Shown here: positions 40,863 to 48,982 of the stretch, piece after piece
How the letters are laid out: each line of letters begins with the position of its first letter
Numbering within the stretch: position 1 is the first letter of the stretch
Assembly (NCBI RefSeq): GCF_036013955.1
Contig: NZ_CP107903.1
Span: 4,774,001 to 4,838,000, forward strand
Direction: 5' to 3'
Length of the DNA stretch: 64,000 nt
Source of the DNA: Streptomyces sp. NBC_00459
Lineage (GTDB): Bacteria; Actinomycetota; Actinomycetes; Streptomycetales; Streptomycetaceae
Translations under genes and position numbers: made by a program
Notes under the pieces: model-generated
Database searches by the model: none
The model's input: only the letters and a program-made list of their open reading frames with translations
Told to the model about the DNA's origin: nothing

Positions 40863-40952
40863 GCGCCGAGCGTACGTATGCGAGACGTTCACGTATGAAC
40901 CGGGCGCTCCGGAACATGGATCGTCTCCGTGTGCGGTCGTAGATTCCGCAGC

Positions 40953-41891
40953 ATGACGATCACGACGATGATGAGGTCCGCGCGTGTCCATGAATTCGGC
41001 GATGCGTCCGTGATCCGCCACGACACCGTGCCGCGCCCTCGACCCGCCTTCGGCGAAGTGCTCGTCCGTGTCGCCGCGACCTCGTTCAATCCCACCGAGG
41101 CCGCCTTGCGCGCCGGGATGCTGCAGGCGTTCCTCCCCGTCGACCTGCCCTACACGCTCGGCTGGGACGTCGCCGGCACCGTGGCCGAGATCGGCGCGGG
41201 AGCGCGGGGGTTCGGCGTCGGCGACCGGGTCATCGGGTGGCTCGACAGCGGAGCCGCCGCGGAATACGCACGGGCGCCCGTGGCCGTGCTGGTCGCGGTG
41301 CCGGACACCGTCCCTCTCGTGAACGCTGCGGCTCTTCCCCTCGCCGGCCTGACCGCGTGGCAGGCGGTCTTCGAGCACGGGAAGGTGGCCGCCGGTCACC
41401 GGGTGCTGGTCAATGGTGCGGGCGGCGGCATCGGCGGCTTCGTGACGCAGCTCGCGAAGCATGCCGGAGCCGAGGTGATCGCCACGGCCGGTGCCCGAAG
41501 CGCCGAGGTGGTCCGGCGGCAGGGCGCGGACCATGTGATCGACTACACCGCGGGGCCGGTGGGCGCGTCGCTCGACGGTCCGGTGGACACCCTGCTCAAT
41601 CTGGTCCATCTGAGCCCGTCGGACGCAGCGTCGCTGGCACCTCTGGTGCGACCGGGCGGGCGTATCGTCTCGATCGCGACCCCGGTCGAGACACCCGCCG
41701 ACGCCGGGGTCACCGCGACGCACATGGTCGCCCGCAACGATACGGCGCAACTGGCGGCGCTCGTTGAACTCGTCGAGGCGGGAACGGTCGCCATCGACAT
41801 CAGCGAGTCGCGCCCGCTGAGCGACCTCGCAGACGTCCACCGTCTCAGTGAGGCCGGCCGGACCCGGGGCAAGGTCGTCATCGTCCCTTGA
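40953..41891 (+). CDS. NADP-dependent zinc-type alcohol dehydrogenase / quinone oxidoreductase
   Basis: A 312-residue medium-chain dehydrogenase/reductase of the zinc-free QOR type. The GroES-like N-terminus runs through VRVAATSFNPTEAALRAGM and YTLGWDVAGTVAEIGAGARGFGVGDRV. The Rossmann domain is VLVNGAGGGIGGFVTQLAKHAGAEVIATAG. The catalytic-zinc and structural-zinc cysteines are absent. It probably reduces a reactive enone or quinone with NADPH. It is regulated, by position, by the divergent AraC protein. ATG 40953 gives MTITTMMRSARVHEFG. Confidence 0.93.
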   Translation: MTITTMMRSARVHEFGDASVIRHDTVPRPRPAFGEVLVRVAATSFNPTEAALRAGMLQAFLPVDLPYTLGWDVAGTVAEIGAGARGFGVGDRVIGWLDSGAAAEYARAPVAVLVAVPDTVPLVNAAALPLAGLTAWQAVFEHGKVAAGHRVLVNGAGGGIGGFVTQLAKHAGAEVIATAGARSAEVVRRQGADHVIDYTAGPVGASLDGPVDTLLNLVHLSPSDAASLAPLVRPGGRIVSIATPVETPADAGVTATHMVARNDTAQLAALVELVEAGTVAIDISESRPLSDLADVHRLSEAGRTRGKVVIVP

Positions 41892-41907
41892 GGCCGGGCG
41901 GCCGAAC

Positions 41908-43344
41908 CTAACCGGGTACGCGTTGGGCGGTCAGCGCCTTCCCCGACTTCTCCAGCCTCGCCAGCCTCTCCAACTGCCGCTCGGCATGCCGTACGGCCCC
42001 TTCTCGCCGGCCCGGCACCCGGCGTCGCAACTCGACGACCACCGGCCCGAGTTCACGCGCGTCGGCGCTCTCGCCGAGGCTCGTCCACTGGTGGTGGGCC
42101 CGGTCGACGGCCGCCTCGACGGCAGGCGTGTCCGACGCCTGCCCGGCCCCGAGCCGCGCGTCGGCGACGGTCAGCCAGGTCCGGCAGCTCCGGGCCGGGT
42201 CCCCGGCGAACATCGCGAGATCGGCCCGCACCTCGGTCCAGTGCAACGCCTCCTCGGAAGCGACCCCGTACGCCCTGGAGGCGGCCTGCTCCCACTGGGC
42301 GGCCAACGCGTCGGCGTCCCCGTGCCGTCCGGCCTGCACGGCGGAGGTGATGAAGGAGTGCGGATCACCGTCCTTGACGAGGGCGAGCCGCCGCGGTGCC
42401 TCTGCGACCGGGGCTGCCTGTTGCGCTGGGACCGCCGGTCGAACCGGGGCCTCCCGGTGAACCGGGGCCGGCGGCTTGGCCGGGGTTGCCAACTCCGCTG
42501 GACGGGAGACCTCTTCGGCGCCGACCGGCGTTCCCAGCCCGTCCGGGGGTCCCTCTGGGGGAGTTTGAGGACGAGGCCGTTCAGGCCGAGAGCGGGGGTC
42601 TGGGGGCGCGTCCCCCAGAGACGGGACGGGTAGGGGCGGCTGGGGCGAGACCGACCCGGTGTTCACCCCACCCCCGGACACCGCGTCCCACGCCAGCACC
42701 ACATCCCCGTAAGCCGCCCCCTCCGACGACAACCGCCCGAGCGCCTGCTGGTGCAACCGCCCGGCCTCGGGCCGGTAGCCGCTGCGCAGAATCGTCGCGA
42801 CCGTCTTCATGTACGTCGGGACGGCCACGGCCCGCCGGGGCGGCGGCGGAGCCACCCTCCCGTACACGCTCACCCCTCGCCCCGCGGCGAACGCCCGCCC
42901 CGTGACGTACTGCCACGCGGCGGCATCGGCGTGCAGGTCGAGGAACAGGGTCGTCGTCCCCGGTGCCCGCAACCGCAGTTCCTCGGCGATCCAGTGCCAG
43001 GGGAACGCCGTGTAGCGAACCGTGGAGGGAGTCGTGCGGGCCAGCGCGAGATGCGGAAGGTGCTGTTTGCGGTCGAGTTGGAGCTGTCCGGTGAGGAACA
43101 CGGTGAGCGGACCGGGGGACACCGCGGCGGCACGCAGCCGGGTGAGAACGGCCTGCGGCTCCAGCGGATCGGCGAGTTCGACGACGTTCGCGGTGTCGGT
43201 GCCGGCCAGCACGGCGGGGGAGACGGCGGCGAGAACGGGCAGCACGGACGCCGCGTCCACCAGACAGCCCTTGCCCACGGGCGAGGCGGCGAGCAGCAGC
43301 GCGGTCCCGGTCGTCGAGCCGATCGAACCCGTTGCCCCAGCCAT
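41908..43344 (-). CDS. Conserved actinomycete protein of unknown function, with a dispersed repeat inserted in frame
   Basis: A 478-residue protein with two domains. The N-terminal domain (about 1-205; TGTALLLAASPVGKGCLVDAASVLPVLAAV, VVELADPLEPQAVLTRLRAA) looks like a Rossmann-like or caspase-like fold. The C-terminal helical domain (about 300-478; SFITSAVQAGRHGDADALAAQWEQAASRAYG, LAMFAGDPARSCRTWLTVADARL) is TPR-like. They are joined by a long Pro-rich linker. Part of the linker is encoded by a widespread Streptomyces intergenic repeat (42536-42650). No catalytic residues could be named. ATG 43344 gives MAGATGSIGSTTG. Confidence 0.75.
   Translation of the reverse strand: MAGATGSIGSTTGTALLLAASPVGKGCLVDAASVLPVLAAVSPAVLAGTDTANVVELADPLEPQAVLTRLRAAAVSPGPLTVFLTGQLQLDRKQHLPHLALARTTPSTVRYTAFPWHWIAEELRLRAPGTTTLFLDLHADAAAWQYVTGRAFAAGRGVSVYGRVAPPPPRRAVAVPTYMKTVATILRSGYRPEAGRLHQQALGRLSSEGAAYGDVVLAWDAVSGGGVNTGSVSPQPPLPVPSLGDAPPDPRSRPERPRPQTPPEGPPDGLGTPVGAEEVSRPAELATPAKPPAPVHREAPVRPAVPAQQAAPVAEAPRRLALVKDGDPHSFITSAVQAGRHGDADALAAQWEQAASRAYGVASEEALHWTEVRADLAMFAGDPARSCRTWLTVADARLGAGQASDTPAVEAAVDRAHHQWTSLGESADARELGPVVVELRRRVPGRREGAVRHAERQLERLARLEKSGKALTAQRVPG
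42536..42650 (+). repeat. Dispersed Streptomyces intergenic-type repeat inside a coding sequence
   Basis: The block starting AGCCCGTCCGGGGG includes GGGGGAGTTTGAGGACGAGG, CCGTTCAGGCCGAGAGCGGG and CTGGGGGCGCGTCCCCCAG (a 7-bp hairpin with a 5-nt loop), and ends near ACGGGTAGGGGCGGC. From memory it matches a repeat found many times between Streptomyces genes (GTTTGAGGACGAGGCCGTTC with the AGCGGGGGTCTGGGGG hairpin). Here it runs antisense through the linker of the gene at 41908-43344 without breaking the frame. Confidence 0.7.
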
Positions 43345-43432
43345 GGTCCCTCCCCTCACGTCCGTCACTTCCCTAGGCAGCACCGTAACCGGTGCGACTG
43401 CGAAGGGGGATTGGCGGTACGGCTATGGCCCC

Positions 43433-44659
43433 CTATGCGCGGCTTTTACCTGACCCGGGGTCAGCCGCACCCTCCGCCGGACCGTCCGCCGCACGCACCG
43501 CGAACACCGTCGTGTCGTCGGCCAGCCGCCCACCGGAGTGCCGCAGCGTGCCGTCCCGTACGAACGCCACCAGCCGCCCCGGATCGGCGGTGCGCGGATC
43601 CTGCGCGACGGCGTCGGCGACCCGTTCGCGCAGCGGGAAGAAGGTCCCGTCGGCGTCCCTGGCCTCGGTGACACCGTCGGTGACGAGGAGCAGGGTCTCC
43701 GCGGCGCCGAGCGGCACCCGGACCACGGACGGCAGCCCGCCGGCGCCCGAGGTCAACTCGCTGAGCCCGAGCGGGAGTCCGTCCCCCGGCGGCAGGCTCC
43801 GTACCCCCTCGGGTGACACGATCAGGGAAGGCTCATGACCGAAGTTGACGACCTCGACCACGACCTCGACGCCGAGCCCGTCGGCAGCCGCCCGCCGCTC
43901 CTCGGGGAAGCCGATGAGGACGGCCGTGGCGAACCGGTCGCCGTCGTCCCGGCCGACGGCCGCCCGGTAGCGGATGTGCCGCATCATCCGTACCTCCAGG
44001 CGTTCCGCGACCGACGCGAGCGCCGGTTCGTGGTATCCGGCCTCCCGGAACGTGCCGAGCAGGGCCGCCGCCGCCTCGACCGCGGCGAGCCCCTTGCCCT
44101 GGACGTCACCGATGAGGACCCGGGTGCCGTGCGGGCCCGGCTGGATGTCGTAGAAGTCGCCGCCGACCCGGGCGACGGCGTCGGCGGCGAGATAGACCGC
44201 CGCGTGGTCGAGGCCGCCCCAGCCCGGTGGCAGCGGACGCAGCACCGTACGACGGGTGGTCTCGACGACGTCCCGCATGTGCAGCATGCGCCGCTCACCG
44301 CGCAGCCGGACCACGCAGGCCAGGACGGCGAGCACCCCGCCGAGGGCGACGAGGATGAAGTCGGGCAGCCCGGTCTGGTACTGGTGCGGCCACGCACCGT
44401 CGACGAACACATAGGTGCCGAGGGACAGGACGGCGAAGACGACGGTGCCGGCCACCCGGCAGAGCGCGGCGGCGATCCCGGGCACCAGCACGATCCAGGA
44501 GATGATCCGGAACTCGCCGGTGGTGTTCCAGTCGAGGACCGCGATCCCGATGAGCAGCACCAGCGGCGGCACCCAGCCGACACCGCGCCCGGCGGAGAGG
44601 GGCGACGAGAAGGCGGGCCCCTCCTCCGTGCCCAGACCCACCGGGCCCACCGGCTTCAT
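43433..44659 (-). CDS. Membrane-bound PP2C-type serine phosphatase (SpoIIE/RsbU-like)
   Basis: A 408-residue protein. About four N-terminal membrane segments (VPPLVLLIGIAVLDW, IISWIVLVPGIAAALCRVAGTVVFAVLSLGTYVFV, FILVALGGVLAVLACVV) are followed by a PP2C/SpoIIE phosphatase domain with metal-binding Asp residues in VGGDFYDI, LIGDVQGKGL and LLVTDGVTEARD. This streptomycete type dephosphorylates anti-anti-sigma or other signalling proteins. ATG 44659 gives MKPVGPVGLG. Several upstream in-frame codons are non-coding. It is divergent from a small membrane protein gene. Confidence 0.9.
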   Translation of the reverse strand: MKPVGPVGLGTEEGPAFSSPLSAGRGVGWVPPLVLLIGIAVLDWNTTGEFRIISWIVLVPGIAAALCRVAGTVVFAVLSLGTYVFVDGAWPHQYQTGLPDFILVALGGVLAVLACVVRLRGERRMLHMRDVVETTRRTVLRPLPPGWGGLDHAAVYLAADAVARVGGDFYDIQPGPHGTRVLIGDVQGKGLAAVEAAAALLGTFREAGYHEPALASVAERLEVRMMRHIRYRAAVGRDDGDRFATAVLIGFPEERRAAADGLGVEVVVEVVNFGHEPSLIVSPEGVRSLPPGDGLPLGLSELTSGAGGLPSVVRVPLGAAETLLLVTDGVTEARDADGTFFPLRERVADAVAQDPRTADPGRLVAFVRDGTLRHSGGRLADDTTVFAVRAADGPAEGAADPGSGKSRA

Positions 44660-44761
44660 GGAACCCAGCGAAACACGGCCGGTCACCGCTGTCGACTTGC
44701 CAGGGGACCTCTCCAGGTGTGCTCTGGAGGGCGGGGGGCGAGGAGAGAGAGGAACACTCTC

Positions 44762-45193
44762 ATGGCTCAGACAACGTCCGGCATCCCCGGCAAGGCCGGG
44801 TTTCCCGACATCTTCAGTGCCCGGGCCCATCTGGCCGCGAACCGGGCGCTGCCCGTCGTGCTCGGGCTGGTCTACGGCTTCTGGGCCGCGGCCAACCGGC
44901 GCGACGGCGGTCCCATCACCGGCTGGAACGTCCTCTTCGGCTTCGTGAGCGCGCTGGCGTTCATGGTGGTGCTGGTCGGCGTACGGGCGGTGGCGCCGCG
45001 ACTGAGGCGGGAGTCGCACGCGGTGGCGTGGGGCGCGTTCGCCGGGGTCGCGTTCGGGTTCCTGTACAGCCAGACCGGGGCGAGTGTGCTGCGGTCGTGC
45101 GGCAACTCGGTGGCGGTCGCGGCGTCCGTGTCCGCGGTGCTGTTCTACCGCTACTACACGCACGAGGACGCGGCGGGCCACCGGGTGGGCTGA
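44762..45193 (+). CDS. Small integral membrane protein, unknown
   Basis: A 143-residue protein with about four hydrophobic segments (RALPVVLGLVYGFWAAA, WNVLFGFVSALAFMVVLVGVRAV, AVAWGAFAGVAFGFLYSQTG, SVAVAASVSAVLFYRYY). AGGAGAGAGAGGAAC precedes ATG 44762. It is divergent from the PP2C gene, 102 bp away. No family or catalytic motif is recognised. Confidence 0.75.
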   Translation: MAQTTSGIPGKAGFPDIFSARAHLAANRALPVVLGLVYGFWAAANRRDGGPITGWNVLFGFVSALAFMVVLVGVRAVAPRLRRESHAVAWGAFAGVAFGFLYSQTGASVLRSCGNSVAVAASVSAVLFYRYYTHEDAAGHRVG

Positions 45194-45221
45194 TCCGGGC
45201 CGGACCCGGCCGAAGCCGGAC

Positions 45222-45683
45222 TCAGCCGAAGGTGACGCTCCAGGTGACGTTCCAGGTGAAGCTCCACGTCCCCGAGGCGTTCCCGTGGTCGTGGCCGTGA
45301 CCGTGGCTGTCGTCCTTCCACTCCGGGCACGGGTCGGCGCACCTGGGCACCGGCCGGCCTCCGGTGTCGACGAAGACGGCGCTCGCCCAGGCGTCGACGC
45401 CTGGCAGCCAGTACCAGTGCGGGTTCCCGCGCACGGTCTGTCCGACGACCGAGCACTCGACGCGGCCGTGGCTGCCCGGCGCCAGCCGCCCGACGACGGG
45501 CGAGTCGGTGGTCGGCTGCTGCCTCAGGTTCAGCTCGCCGACGGAGACGACGGTGCCCCGGACCCCGGAGCCGTCGGAGCCGGCCGGCGCTGCCGCCATC
45601 GCCGTGCCTACGGGTACGGCGGCCAGGATCCCGCCGGTGAACAGGGCCGCGGTCAGGGTCCGCAGGGCCGGAGTGGTGCGCAT
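45222..45683 (-). CDS. Secreted SH3b-like domain protein
   Basis: A 153-residue exported protein. The signal peptide is MRTTPALRTLTAALFTGGIL onward, ending AMAAA. A bacterial SH3 domain (VVSVGELNLRQQPTTDSPVVGRLAPGSHGRVECSVVG, then WYWLPGVDAWASAVFVDTGG) carries two or three Cys (RVECS, RCADPC). The tail is His/Gly-rich, then aromatic (WKDDSHGHGHDHGNASGTWS, then FTWNVTWSVTFG). SH3b domains in secreted proteins usually bind cell-wall peptides. ATG 45683 follows GGAGG at suitable spacing. It is convergent with the small membrane gene. Confidence 0.85.
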   Translation of the reverse strand: MRTTPALRTLTAALFTGGILAAVPVGTAMAAAPAGSDGSGVRGTVVSVGELNLRQQPTTDSPVVGRLAPGSHGRVECSVVGQTVRGNPHWYWLPGVDAWASAVFVDTGGRPVPRCADPCPEWKDDSHGHGHDHGNASGTWSFTWNVTWSVTFG

Positions 45684-45826
45684 GGTCGGCCTCCTTCTCC
45701 CCAAAACCAGGAAACACCCGTTCGGGTGAACGCTCCACCGGAGGCTCCACCTCGGAGGCTTGTCCAGCACGCCCATATGCAGTCAACGGGCTCGCGTTTC
45801 CCCCCTCCGGGCCCTTGCCTGGAGGG

Positions 45827-46756
45827 GTGCCTCACCGTCTCCGGAGCGTCCTGTCGGCCGTCCTCACCGCCCTCGCGTGCCTTCTGCTGCCCTTCGGCGC
45901 GCTCTCGGCCTGGGCGGCGTACGGGCTCGCCGACACCGGCCGGTACGTCACCACGATGGCGCCGCTCGCCGAGAACCCGTACGTCCAGGACGCCATCGCG
46001 GACAACGTCGGCGCCGGGATCGTGCACGCTGTCGACGTGGGCCCGCTCGAAGGCACCGTGAACCACTTCGTGCAGGACGCGGTCCACTCGTTCACCCGCA
46101 CCGAGGCCTTCCGCGCAGCCTGGGACACGGCGAACCGCGCCACCCACGAGGCCGTGCTGCACGCCCTGCGAAACGACCGCCGCACCTATGGCGGTTACGG
46201 CGGCGAGGGCGCCGTCACCATCGACCTCGCCCCCGTCACCGCCCAGGTCAAGCGTCAACTCACCGCCGACCACGTGCCGTTGGCGAGCCACATCCCCGTC
46301 GCGCACACCGAGGTCGCGGTTCTGCCGGCGCAGGATCTCGTACCGCTCCGGAAGGGTTTTCGCGTGCTCGAAGTCGCCGGTTTCTGGCTTCCGGTGACGG
46401 CCGGCGTCCTCGCCGTCGCCGGGATCGCGCTCGCCGTCCGGCGCCGCCGGGCGATCACGGCGACCGCGCTCGGCACGGCGCTCGGCGGGGCGCTGCTCGG
46501 TGTCGCGCTCATGATCGCCCGCCGTCTGACCCTCGCCGACCTGCCGCCGGGCGTCTCCGCGCCCGCCGCGGGCGCCGTCTACGACGCCCTGACGGCCACC
46601 CTCCGCACGGTCTCCTGGCTGCTCCTCGCCCTCGGCCTGGCCGTCGCCCTCGGTATGTGGGTCACCGACCGGTACGGCCGCGCCGGGCGATCGCGGCGAG
46701 CGTCCGCAGTGCCCGGGCCAAGTCCGCTTCCGGCGCCGACGCGAGCCCGAGTCTGA
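45827..46756 (+). CDS. Membrane protein with large external loop, unknown
   Basis: A protein of 309 residues (from GTG 45827) or 313 (from TTG 45815). The first helix (SVLSAVLTALACLLLPFGALSAWAAY) leads into about 150 external residues (DTGRYVTTMAPLAENPYVQDAIADNVG, DLAPVTAQVKRQLTADHVP), then three helices (FWLPVTAGVLAVAGIALAV, ATALGTALGGALLGVALMIA, LLLALGLAVALGMWVTDR). The pattern TMAPLAENPYVQDAIA is common in actinobacterial proteins of this kind; no function is known. Its last 95 bp overlap the convergent MocR gene end to end. Confidence 0.78.
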   Translation: MPHRLRSVLSAVLTALACLLLPFGALSAWAAYGLADTGRYVTTMAPLAENPYVQDAIADNVGAGIVHAVDVGPLEGTVNHFVQDAVHSFTRTEAFRAAWDTANRATHEAVLHALRNDRRTYGGYGGEGAVTIDLAPVTAQVKRQLTADHVPLASHIPVAHTEVAVLPAQDLVPLRKGFRVLEVAGFWLPVTAGVLAVAGIALAVRRRRAITATALGTALGGALLGVALMIARRLTLADLPPGVSAPAAGAVYDALTATLRTVSWLLLALGLAVALGMWVTDRYGRAGRSRRASAVPGPSPLPAPTRARV

Positions 46757-48020
46757 CGGCGTCCGGCGCCCGCTGCGGTCCCACGGCGAAGGTGTCCCCC
46801 GGTGTGATGGCGATGCCGTGCACCGCGGCGGCGGCCGTGAAGGTGTCCGCCCGCCAGGACGCGGGCAGCTCCCACCAGGCGTAGTAGGCGTACGGATCCG
46901 ACCGCAGGGTGCCTCCGAACTCCGCCAACTCATGTGCCACCAGCCGCTGTCGACGCGCCGCGTCCAGCCGCTTGGCGGCGACGAGCCGTGCCACGGTCCC
47001 GTCCTCGACCCACCGCACCCCGGCCTCCAGCGCGAACCGCCCCGCACTCCACCCACCCGACCGCACGGCCGCCGCCACGGCTTCCGCCCGGTCCGGCGGT
47101 ACGACGAGAAAGCCCGCGGTGAGTCCGGGCGCGACCCGCTTGGACAACCCGTCGACGACATGGGCCAGTTCGGGAACATGGGCGGCCAGGGGCTCTCCCG
47201 AGTCCGTCGTGTCCCTGAGGAACGACCAGATCCGGTCCTCCACCACCGGTACGCCCGACTCCCTGACCACACCCGCGAGTTCGCGCTTCCGCTGCTCGCC
47301 CATCGTCACCGACGTCGGGTTGTGCAGCGTCGGCTGGACGTACAGCGCGGACAGGGGAGCGGTGCGATGGGCGGCGGCGAGGGCGTCGGGGCACAGGCCG
47401 TCCCGGTCCATGGCGAGGGGCACGAGGGTGATGCCAAGACGGACGGCGATCTCCTTGACCAGCGGGTACGTCAGCGCCTCGACGCCGACCCGGCCGCCCG
47501 GACGGACCAGGGAGGCGAGGGCGGCTGCGACGGCCTGCCGGGCGTTGCCCGTGAAGAGGACGCCGTCGGGGTCGGGCCGCCAGCCCGGGGTGGCGAGCAG
47601 CCCGGCGACCGCCGCCCTGGCCTCGGCGGTACCGGTGGCGGCCGCCGGGCGCAGCGCCTCGGTGAGCACGTCGGGCCGCAGAAGAGGCGCGAGCGCCGGG
47701 GCGAGCAGCTCCGACTGGCCGGGCGCGGAAGGGTAGTTGAGCTCCATGTTGACCGCGGTGGCCCTGTCGCTCAGCGCCGGCTCGGCGAGCGCGCGCCCGC
47801 CCGGCTCGGGCGGCGCGGCCCGGACGAACGTGCCGCGTCCGACCTCGCCGACGACCAGTCCGCGCCGCACGAGTTCGCCGTACACCCGCCCGGCCGTCGA
47901 CCCGGCGATCCCGCGCCGGCGCGCGAACGCCCGTTGCGGAGGCAGCCGTTCACCGGGGCGGAGCCGTCCGGTGGCGATGTCGTCGGCTATCCGGTCGGCG
48001 AGGCGTCGGTAGTCGTCCAT
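46662..48020 (-). CDS. MocR-type regulator (GntR winged helix fused to aminotransferase domain)
   Basis: A 452-residue protein. The GntR DNA-binding domain (YRRLADRIADDIATGRLRPGERLPPQRAFARRRGIAGSTAGRVYGELVRRGLV, residues 3-70) is fused to a fold-type I PLP-dependent aminotransferase domain (VLFTGNARQAVAAALASLVRPGGRVGVEALTY, LYVQPTLHNPTSVTMG, VVEDRIWSFLRD, and VVDGLSKRVAPGLTAGF with the PLP Lys in LSKR). MocR proteins use PLP or an aldimine as a sensory cofactor rather than for catalysis. ATG 48020 (MDDYRRLAD) is preferred; ATG 48056 is an alternative. Direct repeats ATTGCACCGAG lie at the divergent promoter. Confidence 0.92.
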   Translation of the reverse strand: MDDYRRLADRIADDIATGRLRPGERLPPQRAFARRRGIAGSTAGRVYGELVRRGLVVGEVGRGTFVRAAPPEPGGRALAEPALSDRATAVNMELNYPSAPGQSELLAPALAPLLRPDVLTEALRPAAATGTAEARAAVAGLLATPGWRPDPDGVLFTGNARQAVAAALASLVRPGGRVGVEALTYPLVKEIAVRLGITLVPLAMDRDGLCPDALAAAHRTAPLSALYVQPTLHNPTSVTMGEQRKRELAGVVRESGVPVVEDRIWSFLRDTTDSGEPLAAHVPELAHVVDGLSKRVAPGLTAGFLVVPPDRAEAVAAAVRSGGWSAGRFALEAGVRWVEDGTVARLVAAKRLDAARRQRLVAHELAEFGGTLRSDPYAYYAWWELPASWRADTFTAAAAVHGIAITPGDTFAVGPQRAPDAVRLGLASAPEADLARALRTLAAIARRGRTGR

Positions 48021-48054
48021 TGGTTCCCCTGGTCCCCCGTACTCGTTCTCGCGC

Positions 48055-48108
48055 ATTGCACCGAGAGCAAAGATCTTATTGCACCGAGGAGTTGAGCCGA
48101 TCTAGAGT
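48055..48108 (+). promoter_or_regulatory. MocR-type direct-repeat operator overlapping the hydrolase promoter
   Basis: ATTGCACCGAG occurs at 48055-48065 and 48078-48088, 23 bp apart in the same orientation, as MocR sites often are. The second copy contains the -35 hexamer TTGCAC (48079-48084). An 18-bp spacer leads to TAGAGT (48103-48108). Transcription would begin about at the hydrolase ATG (48116), suggesting a leaderless mRNA controlled by the regulator. Confidence 0.7.
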
Positions 48109-48115
48109 CGTCCAC

Positions 48116-48943
48116 ATGCCCCCTCTCAACCCGATTACCCCTAATACACCCCTCACACCCTTTGCACCCATCACCCCTCTCATCCCTCTCGTCCTCGTAC
48201 ACGGCCACCCCTTCGACCACACGATGTGGAACCCGCAGGTCGAGGCGTTCTCGGCCACCCGCCGGGTCATCGCCCCCGACCTGCGCGGCTACGGCGCCTC
48301 CCCGGCGGCCGTCGACGCCGCCACCCCGCTCTCGCGGTTCGCGCAGGACATCGATGAGTTGCTCGACGAGGCGCGGGTGGAGTCGTGCGTGCTCGCCGGG
48401 CTGTCGATGGGCGGCCAGATCGTCATGGAGTACTGCGACCGGTTCCCGGAGCGCGTCCGGGGCGTGGTCCTCGCCGACACCTTCCCCGCGCCCGAGACAC
48501 CGGAGGGCCACCTCGCCCGGAACGCGACGGCGGACCGCCTGCTCGCCGAAGGCATGCGCGGGTACGCCGACGAGGTCCTGGACAAGATGGTGGCCCCCTA
48601 CGCCGACGCGAGCGTCAGGGCCCACGTCCACCGCATGATGACGGCCACGGACCCCCGGGGCGCGGCGGCAGCCCTCAGGGGCCGGGCCCTGCGCCCCGAC
48701 TACCGCCCCCTGCTGACCAGGCTCACCGTCCCGGCCCTGGTGATCGTGGGCGCCGACGACACCTACACCCCGGTCTCCGACGCCGAGGCCATGCACGCGG
48801 CCCTCCCCGACTCCACGCTCCACGTGATCGAGAAGTCGGCCCACATGCCCAACCTGGAACGCCCGGCGGAGTTCAACAAGGCCCTGGCCGACTTCCTGGC
48901 GACCAGGATCGACCTCGACCCCGCCTTCCACCAGCGCGGATGA
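48116..48943 (+). CDS. Alpha/beta-hydrolase
   Basis: A 275-residue soluble hydrolase. The oxyanion-hole region is LVLVHGHPFDHTMWNPQVEAFS, the nucleophile elbow is GLSMGG (Ser as nucleophile), the acid lies in VIVGADDTYTPVSD, and the His is in KSAHMPNLERPAEFN. The layout is that of 3-oxoadipate enol-lactonase-like and related esterases; the substrate is unknown. The N-terminus is unusual, Pro/Thr/Ile-repetitive (PPLNPITPNTPLTPFAPITP), encoded by a C/T-rich tract. ATG 48116 probably starts a leaderless transcript. Divergent from MocR. Confidence 0.9.
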   Translation: MPPLNPITPNTPLTPFAPITPLIPLVLVHGHPFDHTMWNPQVEAFSATRRVIAPDLRGYGASPAAVDAATPLSRFAQDIDELLDEARVESCVLAGLSMGGQIVMEYCDRFPERVRGVVLADTFPAPETPEGHLARNATADRLLAEGMRGYADEVLDKMVAPYADASVRAHVHRMMTATDPRGAAAALRGRALRPDYRPLLTRLTVPALVIVGADDTYTPVSDAEAMHAALPDSTLHVIEKSAHMPNLERPAEFNKALADFLATRIDLDPAFHQRG

Positions 48944-48982
48944 GCTCGCCGGGACGCACCGGTGTACGGCGATAATGGGGCC

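Noticed and set aside
42536..42650. Considered as a frameshift or assembly artefact because of its intergenic-type repeat content.
   Set aside because: The reading frame stays open on both sides and both flanking domains are in frame, so it is reported as an in-frame insertion instead.
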